From AB-137-C09 sp964458185 (lineage in GTDB: Bacteria > Pseudomonadota > Zetaproteobacteria > Mariprofundales > Mariprofundaceae): a DNA stretch of 64,000 nucleotides. Of this stretch, positions 36,514 through 44,783 are shown in pieces. The translations under genes and the position numbers were made by a program. Position 1 is the stretch's first letter. Each line of letters opens with the position of its first letter. Location: the NCBI GenBank assembly GCA_964458185.1, contig CAYWFG010000009.1, forward strand, positions 9,276-73,275. The letters are read 5' to 3'. The notes under the pieces are model-generated. The model did no database searches. It worked only from the letters and a program-made list of their open reading frames with translations, and had not been told where the DNA came from.

Positions 36514-37520
36514 TGGCATATACATGGCCGAAGTTTGAGAGTGAACGCTTTGATTTCTTTCGCAATAATAGTGTTGTTTTGCTGGTCGTCATTCTATTGC
36601 TTGCTTTGTTGTCTTTTTGGTTGTTTGCCCTTTCGCAGCAAAGTCGTCCTTTTATTGTCACCACTATTCATGCTGAATCAACGCCAAAAGCATCGGTCTT
36701 ACCCAAAGATTTGCAACATGAAGCACCATTGTCTGGCCGTCAAATGAATGCAACAAGCACTGTCTCTGGTGCTGCTTTTATTGATCTTCATGTGTTATTA
36801 ATTCAAAAAGAGTTGGATTCGTTTGGTGGTTGGTTCCCTAATGATATAGTTCCTTTGACCCGTTTGTTGGACAATAAGGTCAACTTTCAATTGGGCGTGC
36901 GTGAGGCATTGATGCGCTCGCTACTGATTTTGCGAGAGAATCTTTCTCGCCAAGACCGTACAACCAGTGCGCTGGATGTGCATGTGAAAAATGCTTATGG
37001 TCGCATGTCGGTGAACCCTGATTCATGGATGTTTCCTCGTTATGAGGGGGAGTTGAATAAATCTATTGTAGCCTTAAATACATACCGTGAGGACTTACAA
37101 CGTGGGCAAGCTGGTTTTTTTGCCCGTGCTGATACATTGATTCGCTTAAATGAACAGTTTTCATCATTACTCGGTGCTGAAACGGCTGCCTTGATGGCGG
37201 ATGATGTCACCATGTTTGACAGTGACGATCGTTTTTACCATGCCAAAGGCGTGGCTTATACCCTGTATGAACTGTATCAGGTGATCGGTTTTGAATTTGC
37301 CGATACATTAGAAAAAAATGATGGCAATGCATTGCTAAGTAGCATTGTAACCCAATTAAACGCAGCCTATTTTGAACCCGATGTGGTATTCAATGGTGAC
37401 AGCGAATCATGGCGAAACAACCACTTGAAACAATTGGCAACGCGCTTGTACAGCGTTCGTCAAAAGATAAATTCTGTCAACAGTGTGTTATTGCATACAT
37501 CCTCCTCATCGGCAGGATAA
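36513..37520 (+). CDS. DUF2333 family membrane-anchored protein
   Basis: 335 residues with one N-terminal membrane helix (about 22-44, VVLLVVILLLALLSFWLF), a short linker, and a large periplasmic helical domain. GGWFPNDIVPLTRLLDNK and QLGVREALMRSLLILRENLS are typical of DUF2333 proteins, which are found in Gammaproteobacteria and relatives and have no known function. Overlaps map by one base (TAATG), so it is the last gene of purL-map; rpoH has its own promoter directly downstream. Confidence 0.8.
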   Translation: MAYTWPKFESERFDFFRNNSVVLLVVILLLALLSFWLFALSQQSRPFIVTTIHAESTPKASVLPKDLQHEAPLSGRQMNATSTVSGAAFIDLHVLLIQKELDSFGGWFPNDIVPLTRLLDNKVNFQLGVREALMRSLLILRENLSRQDRTTSALDVHVKNAYGRMSVNPDSWMFPRYEGELNKSIVALNTYREDLQRGQAGFFARADTLIRLNEQFSSLLGAETAALMADDVTMFDSDDRFYHAKGVAYTLYELYQVIGFEFADTLEKNDGNALLSSIVTQLNAAYFEPDVVFNGDSESWRNNHLKQLATRLYSVRQKINSVNSVLLHTSSSSAG

Positions 37521-37532
37521 ACGAGCGCACCC

Positions 37533-37561
37533 TTGACAGACATAATATGTCTTGATACGAT
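37533..37561 (+). promoter_or_regulatory. Sigma-70 promoter of rpoH
   Basis: TTGACA (37533-37538), exact consensus, 17-bp spacer, TACGAT (37556-37561). It lies just after the DUF2333 stop and points to rpoH. The leader would be about 205 nt long and contains the 160-nt hairpin at 37598-37758. Confidence 0.8.
37538..37552. promoter_or_regulatory. 15-bp perfect palindrome between -35 and -10 of rpoH promoter
   Basis: AGACATA-A-TATGTCT is an exact dyad filling most of the spacer between the -35 and -10 boxes. A protein bound here would block RNA polymerase, so it is a candidate operator; I do not recognise the binding protein. Confidence 0.5.
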
Positions 37562-37597
37562 AATTTGTGTGTTTTGGATGATTTAAAAAAATATGTT

Positions 37598-37758
37598 AGG
37601 AATGTGCATGGAATAACTTAGGCAACTTGGGCGCAGGATTTTTGTTCGATACCAAGGCGTGGAACTGGCGCATAGCTTCGCTATGTAACAGTTTCACAAC
37701 GCTGGTGTCGGGCAAAAAGACAAGTCCAAGTTGCCTAAGTTATTTCATGCATGTTCCT
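37598..37758 (+). repeat. Long near-perfect hairpin in rpoH leader (about 160 nt)
   Basis: Arms 37598-37630 and 37726-37758 are 33-nt inverted repeats with three differences. Inside them TTTTTG..CGA.ACCA (from about 37640) pairs with TGGTGTCGGGCAAAAA (37703-37718), and the tip is CATAGC-TTC-GCTATG. The three outer differences and most inner ones are T/C or G/A changes that remain U-G pairs in the plus-strand RNA. The right base ends 1-2 nt before the rpoH ribosome site (AGGAG at 37760-37764). It may be a palindromic mobile repeat or a regulatory leader structure, or both. Confidence 0.8.
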
Positions 37759-37773
37759 TAGGAGAGTTCCGCC

Positions 37774-38589
37774 GTGTCTCACGCTATCGATACCAATAGT
37801 CTTGCTCTGTTTTACCGTGATGTTAAAAAGGTTGATACCTTATCGCGTGAAGAAGAAACGCGACTTGCCCTGCGTTGGCATGAACAAAAAGACCGTGATG
37901 CAGCAAAAGAGTTGGTGGTTTCTAATTTACCTGGTGTTGCTGCTATTGCGCGTGAATACCGTCATTTTGGTTTACAAGAAATGGACTTGATTCAAGAAGG
38001 AACCATGGGATTAATGCATGCGGTGAAGCGTTTTGACCCGCACCGTGGATTTCGCTTGATGACCTATGCATCGTGGTGGATTCGTGCCTCTATTCATGAT
38101 TATATCCTTCACTCTTGGAGTATCGTCAAGCTTGGTACCAATAAATTACAACGGCGTATTTTTGCTGGTCTACAGAAGGCGCGTAATACCATCGCAGCCA
38201 TGGAAGGCACCAAGGTCGATGAAGTTGCCGCTGAATACGGCGTTGATGGCAACGCTTATCAAGAAGTCGCATCTGCTTTTTTACAACGGGATTTATCGCT
38301 TGATATTGAACGTGATGGCGAAAATATTACCAGCACCTTACCCAGTGCCGTTGCTTCGCCCGAAGAACAAGTCACAGCAAGCAACTGGCAGACATTTCAA
38401 GAAAAAGAATTGCATGCTGCCATGCAAGCGTTAAGCGAACGCGATCGCTATATTGTCGTGCAACGGCATTTATCTGACCCTGTGGCAACACTCAAAGAAT
38501 TGGCTAATGATCTTGGCATTTCTATTGAACGGGTTCGTCAATTAGAAAAACGAGCGATGGCAAAGATTAAAGAACATTTTGCCACATAA
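37774..38589 (+). CDS. rpoH: RNA polymerase sigma factor RpoH (sigma-32)
   Basis: Heat-shock sigma factor. 271 residues. Region 2 contains MDLIQEGTMGLMHAVKRFDP and LMTYASWWIRASIHDYIL, and the RpoH-specific block just after it, KLGTNKLQRRIFAGLQKA, corresponds to the RpoH box (core-binding and FtsH-linked region). Region 4 helix-turn-helix: TLKELANDLGISIERVRQLE. GTG start with AGGAG 9 nt upstream. Standing directly after a long hairpin, it may be controlled at the leader level. The window also holds a broken clpB, normally a target of this sigma factor. Confidence 0.95.
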   Translation: MSHAIDTNSLALFYRDVKKVDTLSREEETRLALRWHEQKDRDAAKELVVSNLPGVAAIAREYRHFGLQEMDLIQEGTMGLMHAVKRFDPHRGFRLMTYASWWIRASIHDYILHSWSIVKLGTNKLQRRIFAGLQKARNTIAAMEGTKVDEVAAEYGVDGNAYQEVASAFLQRDLSLDIERDGENITSTLPSAVASPEEQVTASNWQTFQEKELHAAMQALSERDRYIVVQRHLSDPVATLKELANDLGISIERVRQLEKRAMAKIKEHFAT

Positions 38590-38616
38590 AGATCATCATT
38601 ATTGCATCGTCGATGA

Positions 38617-38643
38617 CGAAGGAGCTGTTTTACAGCTCCTTCG
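38617..38643 (+). terminator. Hairpin after rpoH
   Basis: CGAAGGAGCTG and CAGCTCCTTCG form an 11-bp stem around TTTTA. There is no T run, so it is a weak rho-independent terminator or an mRNA-stabilising end between rpoH and lolA. Confidence 0.55.
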
Positions 38644-38663
38644 CTGTTATAGCCGAGGGAATC

Positions 38664-39299
38664 ATGCATAAAACAATCAAGTTATTACTTTTATTGGCAA
38701 GCATGATGCTGCCCATCATTACATGGGCAGGTAGTCTGCCCTCTGGTTTGCAAAAAGGGCTAGAAGAGTTAGCCCGCGTTAAGGGTTTTAGCTGTACTTT
38801 TGAGCAAAGCATTGTGTTTACCGACGGTGAGAAACAACGCTATGGTGGTGAATTGGTCGTGGCTAGACCCGGTAAATTTCGCTGGCAATATAACACCCCT
38901 TACCAACAATTGTATATCAGCAATGGCGAAGGTGTCTGGCTGTATGAGCCTGATCTGATGCAAGCCCAATGGCTCGATGGTCTTGATGCTGTTGACCCTG
39001 TGGTGATGCGTCTGCTTAACGGTGAAGTCAAAGGCGATGAAATCACCTTGCTGGGTTCCCCCGGTGAGAAATACACTTACCATATTCGCATTGGCGAAAG
39101 CCAAGATGTTTGGTTGGCATTAAGCGATGGCATGCCAGCATGGATCGAAAGCCGCGATGCCCTAGGCAACCGTAACCGTATTACATTAAACCATATAAAA
39201 AAACAGCAACCTGATGCATCATTGTTTCACTTTGATGTACCCAAAGGGGTCGATGTTATTTCTACCGCTGTATCTGCCGCTGGGGGATTGAATGAATAA
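38664..39299 (+). CDS. lolA: Outer-membrane lipoprotein carrier protein LolA
   Basis: Periplasmic chaperone that ferries lipoproteins from LolCDE to LolB. 211 residues with a signal peptide (LLASMMLPIITWAG). LolA features: FSCTFEQSIVF, GGELVVARPGKFRWQYNTPY, and VWLYEPDLMQAQW. I chose the ATG at 38664 (GAGGG upstream) because it begins the signal peptide; a start at 38613 would put 17 extra residues in front and lies across the hairpin. Followed by fadL-like, rarA and crcB, with overlaps. Confidence 0.92.
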   Translation: MHKTIKLLLLLASMMLPIITWAGSLPSGLQKGLEELARVKGFSCTFEQSIVFTDGEKQRYGGELVVARPGKFRWQYNTPYQQLYISNGEGVWLYEPDLMQAQWLDGLDAVDPVVMRLLNGEVKGDEITLLGSPGEKYTYHIRIGESQDVWLALSDGMPAWIESRDALGNRNRITLNHIKKQQPDASLFHFDVPKGVDVISTAVSAAGGLNE

Positions 39300-40422
39300 T
39301 CAATGGAAAACATGGTGTGCCAGTGCGCCCTTGTTGACAATCATCATCGGAGGAGCAACCGCTCATGCCGCAGGTTTTGCCAATCAAGATTTTTCTATTT
39401 CAGGCGTAGGGTCAGCCAATGCTGTGATTGCAGGTGTGTATGATGCTTCTGCTGCATCGTACAACCCTGCCTCGATTGCTTGGAGCAAAGGGCTGGCGAT
39501 TCAAGTAAACTCCAATGGGCGTTTTCGTAATAACTCCGTCAAAGTCCCCAATGCTGTCTGGCCTAATCTGGCAGATGCACCTGATGCGGTATCAACCAAT
39601 ATTACATGGATGCCAAAAGGCAGTGACTTTGGGTTAGGGTTTTCACTCACCACACCTTTTCATAACGTCACAATATGGTCTCCGGGTATGCCGACCGTTC
39701 CTGATAGCTGGCTGCGGGTGCGGCGCGCTACATTTGACGTAGTTTATGCTGCTAGCTCGACCTTATCTATGGCATATGGTGTAGATTTTTACCGTGCTAA
39801 AACAGTGATGACGCAAGGGGCAGTAAATTTTTCTGCCAAAGATAAAGCATCGTTTGGTGGGCATGCGAGTTTCAACTGGAAGCTAGCACCGCTATGGCGT
39901 ATGGGACTGATGTTACGCAAAGCACCACGGTTACAGTTAACGGCAAACAACAATGAGCTTCGCCTAGATTTACCTGATCAAATTGGTCTCGGTATTTCTC
40001 ACGACCAAGGGGATTCTGTACGTTGGGAGCTAGATGCCGAATGGAGCCGCTGGTCTGCCTTAAAAGATATGAGCGTACGCGCTACCAACACAGGCACGGT
40101 ATTGATGGCCGCCCCCTCATCCTTGCGAGATACATTGAATGTTAAAGCTGGCATGTCATGGTTTTGGCGACGTGATACTGCTTTTCGTTTAGGCTATGCC
40201 TACGATCAAGGGGCCAACAAACAATCGGCGTTTCAACCCATGATTTCCGATCAAGCAGGACACCGTTTAAGCTTTGGCTTTGGTGGCAATATGTTTGGCA
40301 TGGCTATAGATGTTGCTTATTCTTATAACTTTTATAGTCAATTAAAAGCCTCTGGTAGCTATGCAGGTCAATACCGTGATCGGCAAGCGACCTTGGGTGT
40401 GGCACTTAGCAAGGTGTTTTGA
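39292..40422 (+). CDS. OmpP1/FadL-type outer-membrane channel
   Basis: 376 residues: signal peptide (GGATAHAAGF), then the FadL plug start AGFANQDFSISGVGSANAVI and SAASYNPASIAW, followed by a barrel of alternating amphipathic strands ending in LGVALSKVF with the terminal Phe used by the BAM complex. The family takes up hydrophobic compounds such as long-chain fatty acids or aromatics; the substrate is not evident. It overlaps lolA by 8 nt, so it is a recent or lineage-specific insert in the common lolA-rarA pair (inference). Confidence 0.88.
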   Translation: MNNQWKTWCASAPLLTIIIGGATAHAAGFANQDFSISGVGSANAVIAGVYDASAASYNPASIAWSKGLAIQVNSNGRFRNNSVKVPNAVWPNLADAPDAVSTNITWMPKGSDFGLGFSLTTPFHNVTIWSPGMPTVPDSWLRVRRATFDVVYAASSTLSMAYGVDFYRAKTVMTQGAVNFSAKDKASFGGHASFNWKLAPLWRMGLMLRKAPRLQLTANNNELRLDLPDQIGLGISHDQGDSVRWELDAEWSRWSALKDMSVRATNTGTVLMAAPSSLRDTLNVKAGMSWFWRRDTAFRLGYAYDQGANKQSAFQPMISDQAGHRLSFGFGGNMFGMAIDVAYSYNFYSQLKASGSYAGQYRDRQATLGVALSKVF

Positions 40423-41726
40423 AACCACAAGCTGCATTGTTTGCCCAAGTATCAGTAACGACCAATGAGCATGTGCCTTTGGCGCATAAGATGCGCCCCC
40501 ATGCATTGGAAGATATTGAAGGTCATGACGATGTATTAGCCTCAAACGCTTGGTTGCATACGGTGTTACAGGGTGGTCAAGCGAGTTCGTGTATTTTTTG
40601 GGGGCCGCCAGGGGTGGGGAAAACCACCTTGGCAATCATGATGGCAACAGCGATGGCATGGCCGTTGACCCATTTATCAGCTGTTAATGCCAGCAAACGT
40701 GATGTGCAACAGGTGATTGATGCCGCACGGCAAGAAGGGCGTTGTCACATACTTTTTTTGGATGAAATTCATCGATTTAACAAAGCACAACAAGATGTGT
40801 TGCTTCCATCGCTGGAAGATGGATCGTTGCTGCTTATTGGTGCTACCACCGAAAACCCTTCATTCTCTATCAACAATGCCTTATTATCTCGCTGTAGGGT
40901 AATTGTTTTAGATGTGCTTTCTGTTGATAATATTGAGCGCATCATGCAACGCGCCATACGCCACCTACAGCAAGAATTTGCGCTATTTGATATTGCTACC
41001 GATGCTTTGCATTGGTTGGCAACGATGGCAGATGGCGATGCGCGTTATGGACTGGGTGCAGTGCAAACATTGTTTGATCTTGATGCGACAAAAAGCTGGC
41101 AGAGTGATAATGTGCAACATCAATGGGGGCGCAAACACACCGCCCATGACCGCCAAGGCGACGCGCATTATGACCTTATTTCGGCGTTGCACAAATCCGT
41201 GCGTGATTCAGATAGCCATGCTGCCTGTTATTGGTTGGCGAGGATGCTTGAGGCTGGCGATGAACCGCGTTATTTGGCACGTCGTTTGATTCGCATGGCA
41301 AGCGAAGATATTGGTTTAGCTGACCCTAAAGCCTTAACCGTATGCCTAGATGCTGCCAAGATGTATGAAATACTCGGTTCACCCGAAGGCGAGCAAGGCT
41401 TGTTTGAAGCGGCGATTTACCTTGCCCTCGCGCCCAAAAGCAATGCTGTTTACATGGCTGAAAAAGCGGCTAGAAAACTTGCCAAACAATCCCATCACCT
41501 TGGCGTACCTGCGCATTTACGCAATGCGCCAACAGATTTAATGAAAAACTTAGGTCATGGTGCTGGTTATCAATATGCGCACCATGCACCCGATGCCGTG
41601 GTCAATCAAGCACACTTCCCCGAAGGCTTGGGCGAACAGATTGTTTACCAACCTGTCTTGCGTGGTTTTGAACGCACCTTAAAAGAACGCATGGACTGGC
41701 TAAAACAAAGGAAGAAAAACGCATGA
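40419..41726 (+). CDS. rarA: Replication-associated recombination protein RarA (MgsA)
   Basis: AAA+ ATPase that acts at stalled replication forks. 435 residues. Walker A GPPGVGKTTLAIMMA, Walker B ILFLDEIHRFNKAQQDVLLP, sensor 1 GATTENPSF, and the C-terminal tetramerisation domain with MASEDIGLADP. The start is TTG overlapping the fadL-like stop (TTGA). crcB follows with an ATGA overlap. Confidence 0.95.
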   Translation: MKPQAALFAQVSVTTNEHVPLAHKMRPHALEDIEGHDDVLASNAWLHTVLQGGQASSCIFWGPPGVGKTTLAIMMATAMAWPLTHLSAVNASKRDVQQVIDAARQEGRCHILFLDEIHRFNKAQQDVLLPSLEDGSLLLIGATTENPSFSINNALLSRCRVIVLDVLSVDNIERIMQRAIRHLQQEFALFDIATDALHWLATMADGDARYGLGAVQTLFDLDATKSWQSDNVQHQWGRKHTAHDRQGDAHYDLISALHKSVRDSDSHAACYWLARMLEAGDEPRYLARRLIRMASEDIGLADPKALTVCLDAAKMYEILGSPEGEQGLFEAAIYLALAPKSNAVYMAEKAARKLAKQSHHLGVPAHLRNAPTDLMKNLGHGAGYQYAHHAPDAVVNQAHFPEGLGEQIVYQPVLRGFERTLKERMDWLKQRKKNA

Positions 41727-42100
41727 AGTGGCAACTATTGGCTGTCGCTATTGGCGGCGCAAGTGGCGCAGTAAGCCGCTGGTTACTGGCAAGCAGCATC
41801 CAACGCATGACAGGCGGTGCTTTCCCTTGGGGGACTTTTGCAGTCAATGCATTGGGTAGTTTACTACTGGGCTTCTTATTTATTTGGTTGATTGAGAGAA
41901 GCAGCATGGGCGAATTATTGCGCATGGCAATCATCATCGGTTTTCTCGGTGCTTTCACCACTTTTTCTACCTTTTCGGTAGAATCTATCCGCTTGCTAGA
42001 AGAAGGTGCGTTGGGACTGGCTTTTGGTTATATTATCGGGCAAGTCATACTATGCCTTGGTTTGGCATGGCTGGGCGCGCAAATCGCACGGTCGCTATAA
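41723..42100 (+). CDS. crcB: Fluoride channel Fluc (CrcB)
   Basis: Dual-topology dimeric fluoride exporter of the inner membrane. 125 residues and four membrane helices. Family marks are GGASGAVSRWLLA, the pore-lining Asn in FAVNALGSLLLGF, and GFLGAFTTFSTFSVES with the phenylalanine ladder. There is no fluoride riboswitch upstream: the gene is embedded after rarA. It ends 2 bp from the convergent IscA-like gene. Confidence 0.95.
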   Translation: MKWQLLAVAIGGASGAVSRWLLASSIQRMTGGAFPWGTFAVNALGSLLLGFLFIWLIERSSMGELLRMAIIIGFLGAFTTFSTFSVESIRLLEEGALGLAFGYIIGQVILCLGLAWLGAQIARSL

Positions 42101-42102
42101 AA

Positions 42103-42438
42103 TCACACCGTAAACGACACGCCACAACCACATTCCCCTTTTTTGTTTGGGTTCTGATAGACAAAGGATGATGACATCACATCTTCTTGATAATCAATAT
42201 GTAAGCCTGTCAAGGCCTGTGCATACGATGCCGCATCAACATAAAGCACCACGCCATCTTGCTCTACCGTTAAATCGCCTGCGCTCGGTGCATCAGAAAA
42301 ATCCACCACATACTCTAAACCGCTGCATCCTGATTTATGGAGCGATAAACGCGCTGCCTGCTTGCCTGCTTTCGTCAAAGCCTTATGGAACTGAGCCACG
42401 GCGGCATTACTAAGGGTTATGTTGCAATCTGTTGTCAT
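42103..42438 (-). CDS. A-type Fe-S carrier protein (IscA/ErpA/HesB family)
   Basis: 111 residues. The three conserved cysteines are present: one in HKSGCSGLEYVVDF and two in GECGCGVSF near the C-terminus. The family binds and delivers iron-sulphur clusters or iron. Start at 42438, with AAAGGTG upstream; a frame from 42456 is longer by six residues. No isc or suf genes are beside it, so it may be the ErpA type, but sequence alone does not tell. Confidence 0.88.
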   Translation of the reverse strand: MTTDCNITLSNAAVAQFHKALTKAGKQAARLSLHKSGCSGLEYVVDFSDAPSAGDLTVEQDGVVLYVDAASYAQALTGLHIDYQEDVMSSSFVYQNPNKKGECGCGVSFTV

Positions 42439-42580
42439 GGGTACACCTTTGAGCATTTTGTTTGTTGATGTTGCCTAGCCTATGGCTTGAACATTGAAAA
42501 TGAATGAAATATAGCCAACATTGTCATTCTTCCTATCATATTCCACGTTCCACGTTTCTTAGGTTGTATTGGAGTAATCA

Positions 42581-43351
42581 ATGTTGATGGTAATTTCCCC
42601 CGCTAAAAAGCTAGATATGAAACGTACCCTCCAAGGTATTCCTGCAACGCAGCCTGACTACCTTGATGATAGCGCGCTTCTGGTGCAGTCATTACAAAGC
42701 ATGGACTCTTATGCCTTGGCATCATTGATGAAACTTAGCATGCCCTTAGCAGACCTCAATCAACGCCGCTACCACGATTGGCAGCGTCCGTTTTCAGAGA
42801 AAAATGCAAGCCATGCGCTGGCAGCATTTCGAGGCGATGTATACCAAACCTTGCAAGCTGATGGTTTTAACGATCAAGAGCAGTTTTTCGCGCAACAACA
42901 TTTACGCATATTATCGGGTCTTTACGGTCTATTACGCCCGTATGATCTCATGCAAGCCTACCGATTAGAAATGGGAACATCCTTAGCCACAGCGCGTGGG
43001 CGAAACTTGTATCAGTTCTGGGGAAGCATGATTACCGATGCCTTAAATATACAAATGCAACATATAAATACGCCTTGGCTCATCAACCTTGCCTCACAAG
43101 AATACTTTAAAGTGATTCAAGAAAAAAACATTGCAGGGAACATCATCACCCCCCTATTTAAAGAATACCATCGCGGAACTTATAAAGTTATTGGTATCCA
43201 TGCCAAACGCACTCGCGGCATGATGGCACGCTATATTATTCAAAAGAAACTCACCCAAGCAAATGATATTAAAGGCTTTTGTGAAGGTGGCTATGCTTGG
43301 CATAAAGATTTATCGACAGCAACAACATGGGTTTTCTGTCGCAGGGAGTAG
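42581..43351 (+). CDS. yaaA: Peroxide-stress protein YaaA (DUF328/UPF0246)
   Basis: 256 residues. The family start MLMVISPAKKLDM, the FRGDVYQTLQADGF block, RILSGLYGLLRPYDLMQAYRLEMGT-like core, and GFCEGGYAW end are all present. In E. coli YaaA lowers intracellular free iron and protects DNA from hydrogen peroxide; it binds DNA. Single gene with TTGGAG upstream; a MITE lies 68 bp past its stop. Confidence 0.93.
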   Translation: MLMVISPAKKLDMKRTLQGIPATQPDYLDDSALLVQSLQSMDSYALASLMKLSMPLADLNQRRYHDWQRPFSEKNASHALAAFRGDVYQTLQADGFNDQEQFFAQQHLRILSGLYGLLRPYDLMQAYRLEMGTSLATARGRNLYQFWGSMITDALNIQMQHINTPWLINLASQEYFKVIQEKNIAGNIITPLFKEYHRGTYKVIGIHAKRTRGMMARYIIQKKLTQANDIKGFCEGGYAWHKDLSTATTWVFCRRE

Positions 43352-43418
43352 ATATTTGTTAAATGGCGCACGGTACAGGGACACACTAACGAAATAAAGA
43401 ACGCTAAAACAGCATGTT

Positions 43419-43563
43419 GGCTTCCCTTGTAAGACGGGACAGCAATAAAATCAAGGGGTTACAGCATGTTAGAAAATCACTGCTAATCCACCATATTGCA
43501 ACAAAAACTATGGATTAGCTTTGCTTTTTTAGTTGCAGGTTGTCCCGTCTTAAAAGGGAAGCC
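43419..43563 (-). mobile_element. MITE copy 2 (145 bp, inverted relative to copy 1)
   Basis: Terminal inverted repeats of 22 bp, GGCTTCCCTTGTAAGACGGG-AC on the left and its complement on the right with one mismatch. Read on the minus strand, it matches the copy at 11453-11596 almost base for base, including the inner CTAATCCA/TGGATTAG repeat and the AT-rich middle. It overlaps the last 15 codons and stop of the neighbouring UbiH-family gene. No clear target-site duplication is visible. Confidence 0.87.
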
Positions 43564-44783
43564 GAGAAGCCCCCAATAGCACTAGGCACAGGCAAACTAA
43601 TACCCGTTGATTGCTGCATTAACATTTTTTTTATCAACGCTGCATTGCCCACCCCTTTCATTGCGACACCACGCAACCAAGGCACTATGGGTGCTGAAGT
43701 GGTAAACACACGATGAAACGTCTCCATCGCTGCCATCGTAGCCAGCACATCAGGCAAACGCTGTTTCATGTAACGCGCTAACACCGTTTGCTCTCCCCAG
43801 TCTTCATCAAAACGCCGCGCATCGACGATTTCTTGTGCCAGCACCATCGCATCGCGCAAGCCAAGGTTGACACCTAACCCTGCCAAAGGGTGAATGCAGT
43901 GGGCGGCATCGCCGATCAATGCCAAACGATGACGCACCAAATGGTGTGCTAGTTGCCCTTTAAGTGGAAAAGCATAACGCTCACCCACAGCCACCATCTG
44001 CCCCAATACAGGACCAAACTGATCATTCAACGCTGCCAAAAAATCATTGTCGTTCATGGTTTGCAGACGATCTGCCTCGATGTTATCAGCACTCCACACG
44101 ATTGAGGTAAGCCCACCACTCATCGGTAATACTGCTAAGGGGCCTGTGGCAAGAAAACGCTGATGCGCCACACCATGATGACAACGCTCTGGACGCACCG
44201 TGGCAACAATACCGCGCTGTTGATAATCCCGTTGGTAGACACCAATTCCCGCTTGCTGGCGTAGCCACGAACGCGCACCATCCGCCCCCACCACCAAGGG
44301 GGTGATGATTTGCCGTCCATCTTCCAGTTGCAATTGGGCATGCCGCGCCTTAAACACAACATCAGTAAGCTGTGCTGGCATCCACGTCTCTACACGACCT
44401 TCACTACGGGCAATGGCTGTGCGCAAGCCTGCTTGCAAGACGCTGTTTTCAACCAGCCAGCCCAAGGCTTCGGTGCCGAGTTCATCGTGTTCAAAACGAA
44501 TACCGCCAGCCTGCTGACCATCCCACACCTGCATACTGGTAATGGCTTGTGCGTCAGCAGCGATGTATTGCCACGCGCCAATATTGTTTAAAATTTGTTG
44601 GTTGCCATAGACAATAGCAGAAACACGGCAATCACGCGCCAAGGAATAGCGGGTCGGCACTTCCCCCCGTTCGATCACAATAATATGTAAACCGCTATCT
44701 TTTAAGGCACAAGCCAAACACAAGCCAACCATACCGCCACCAACAATGACCACATCAGCATGGTTGCTATGTTGCTTGCTCAT
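43515..44783 (-). CDS. FAD-dependent ubiquinone hydroxylase, UbiH/UbiF/VisC family (MITE-modified C-terminus)
   Basis: 422 residues, aerobic flavin hydroxylase probably acting on the ring of the ubiquinone precursor at the membrane. FAD motifs: VVIVGGGMVGLCLACALKDS (dinucleotide fold), VGADGARSWLRQQAGI (DG motif), and ALIGDAAHCIHPLAGLGVNL (GD motif). The end of the natural protein appears to be near IKKMLMQQSTGI; the final ASLLRRDNLQLKKQS is encoded by the MITE at 43419-43563. Start at 44783, with AAGGAG upstream and ATGA overlap with the preceding paralogue. Which ring position it modifies is unclear. Confidence 0.85.
   Translation of the reverse strand: MSKQHSNHADVVIVGGGMVGLCLACALKDSGLHIIVIERGEVPTRYSLARDCRVSAIVYGNQQILNNIGAWQYIAADAQAITSMQVWDGQQAGGIRFEHDELGTEALGWLVENSVLQAGLRTAIARSEGRVETWMPAQLTDVVFKARHAQLQLEDGRQIITPLVVGADGARSWLRQQAGIGVYQRDYQQRGIVATVRPERCHHGVAHQRFLATGPLAVLPMSGGLTSIVWSADNIEADRLQTMNDNDFLAALNDQFGPVLGQMVAVGERYAFPLKGQLAHHLVRHRLALIGDAAHCIHPLAGLGVNLGLRDAMVLAQEIVDARRFDEDWGEQTVLARYMKQRLPDVLATMAAMETFHRVFTTSAPIVPWLRGVAMKGVGNAALIKKMLMQQSTGISLPVPSAIGGFSASLLRRDNLQLKKQS

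Noticed and set aside
41723..41730. Fluoride riboswitch before crcB
   Set aside because: crcB starts inside the end of rarA by an ATGA overlap; there is no leader in which a riboswitch could lie.
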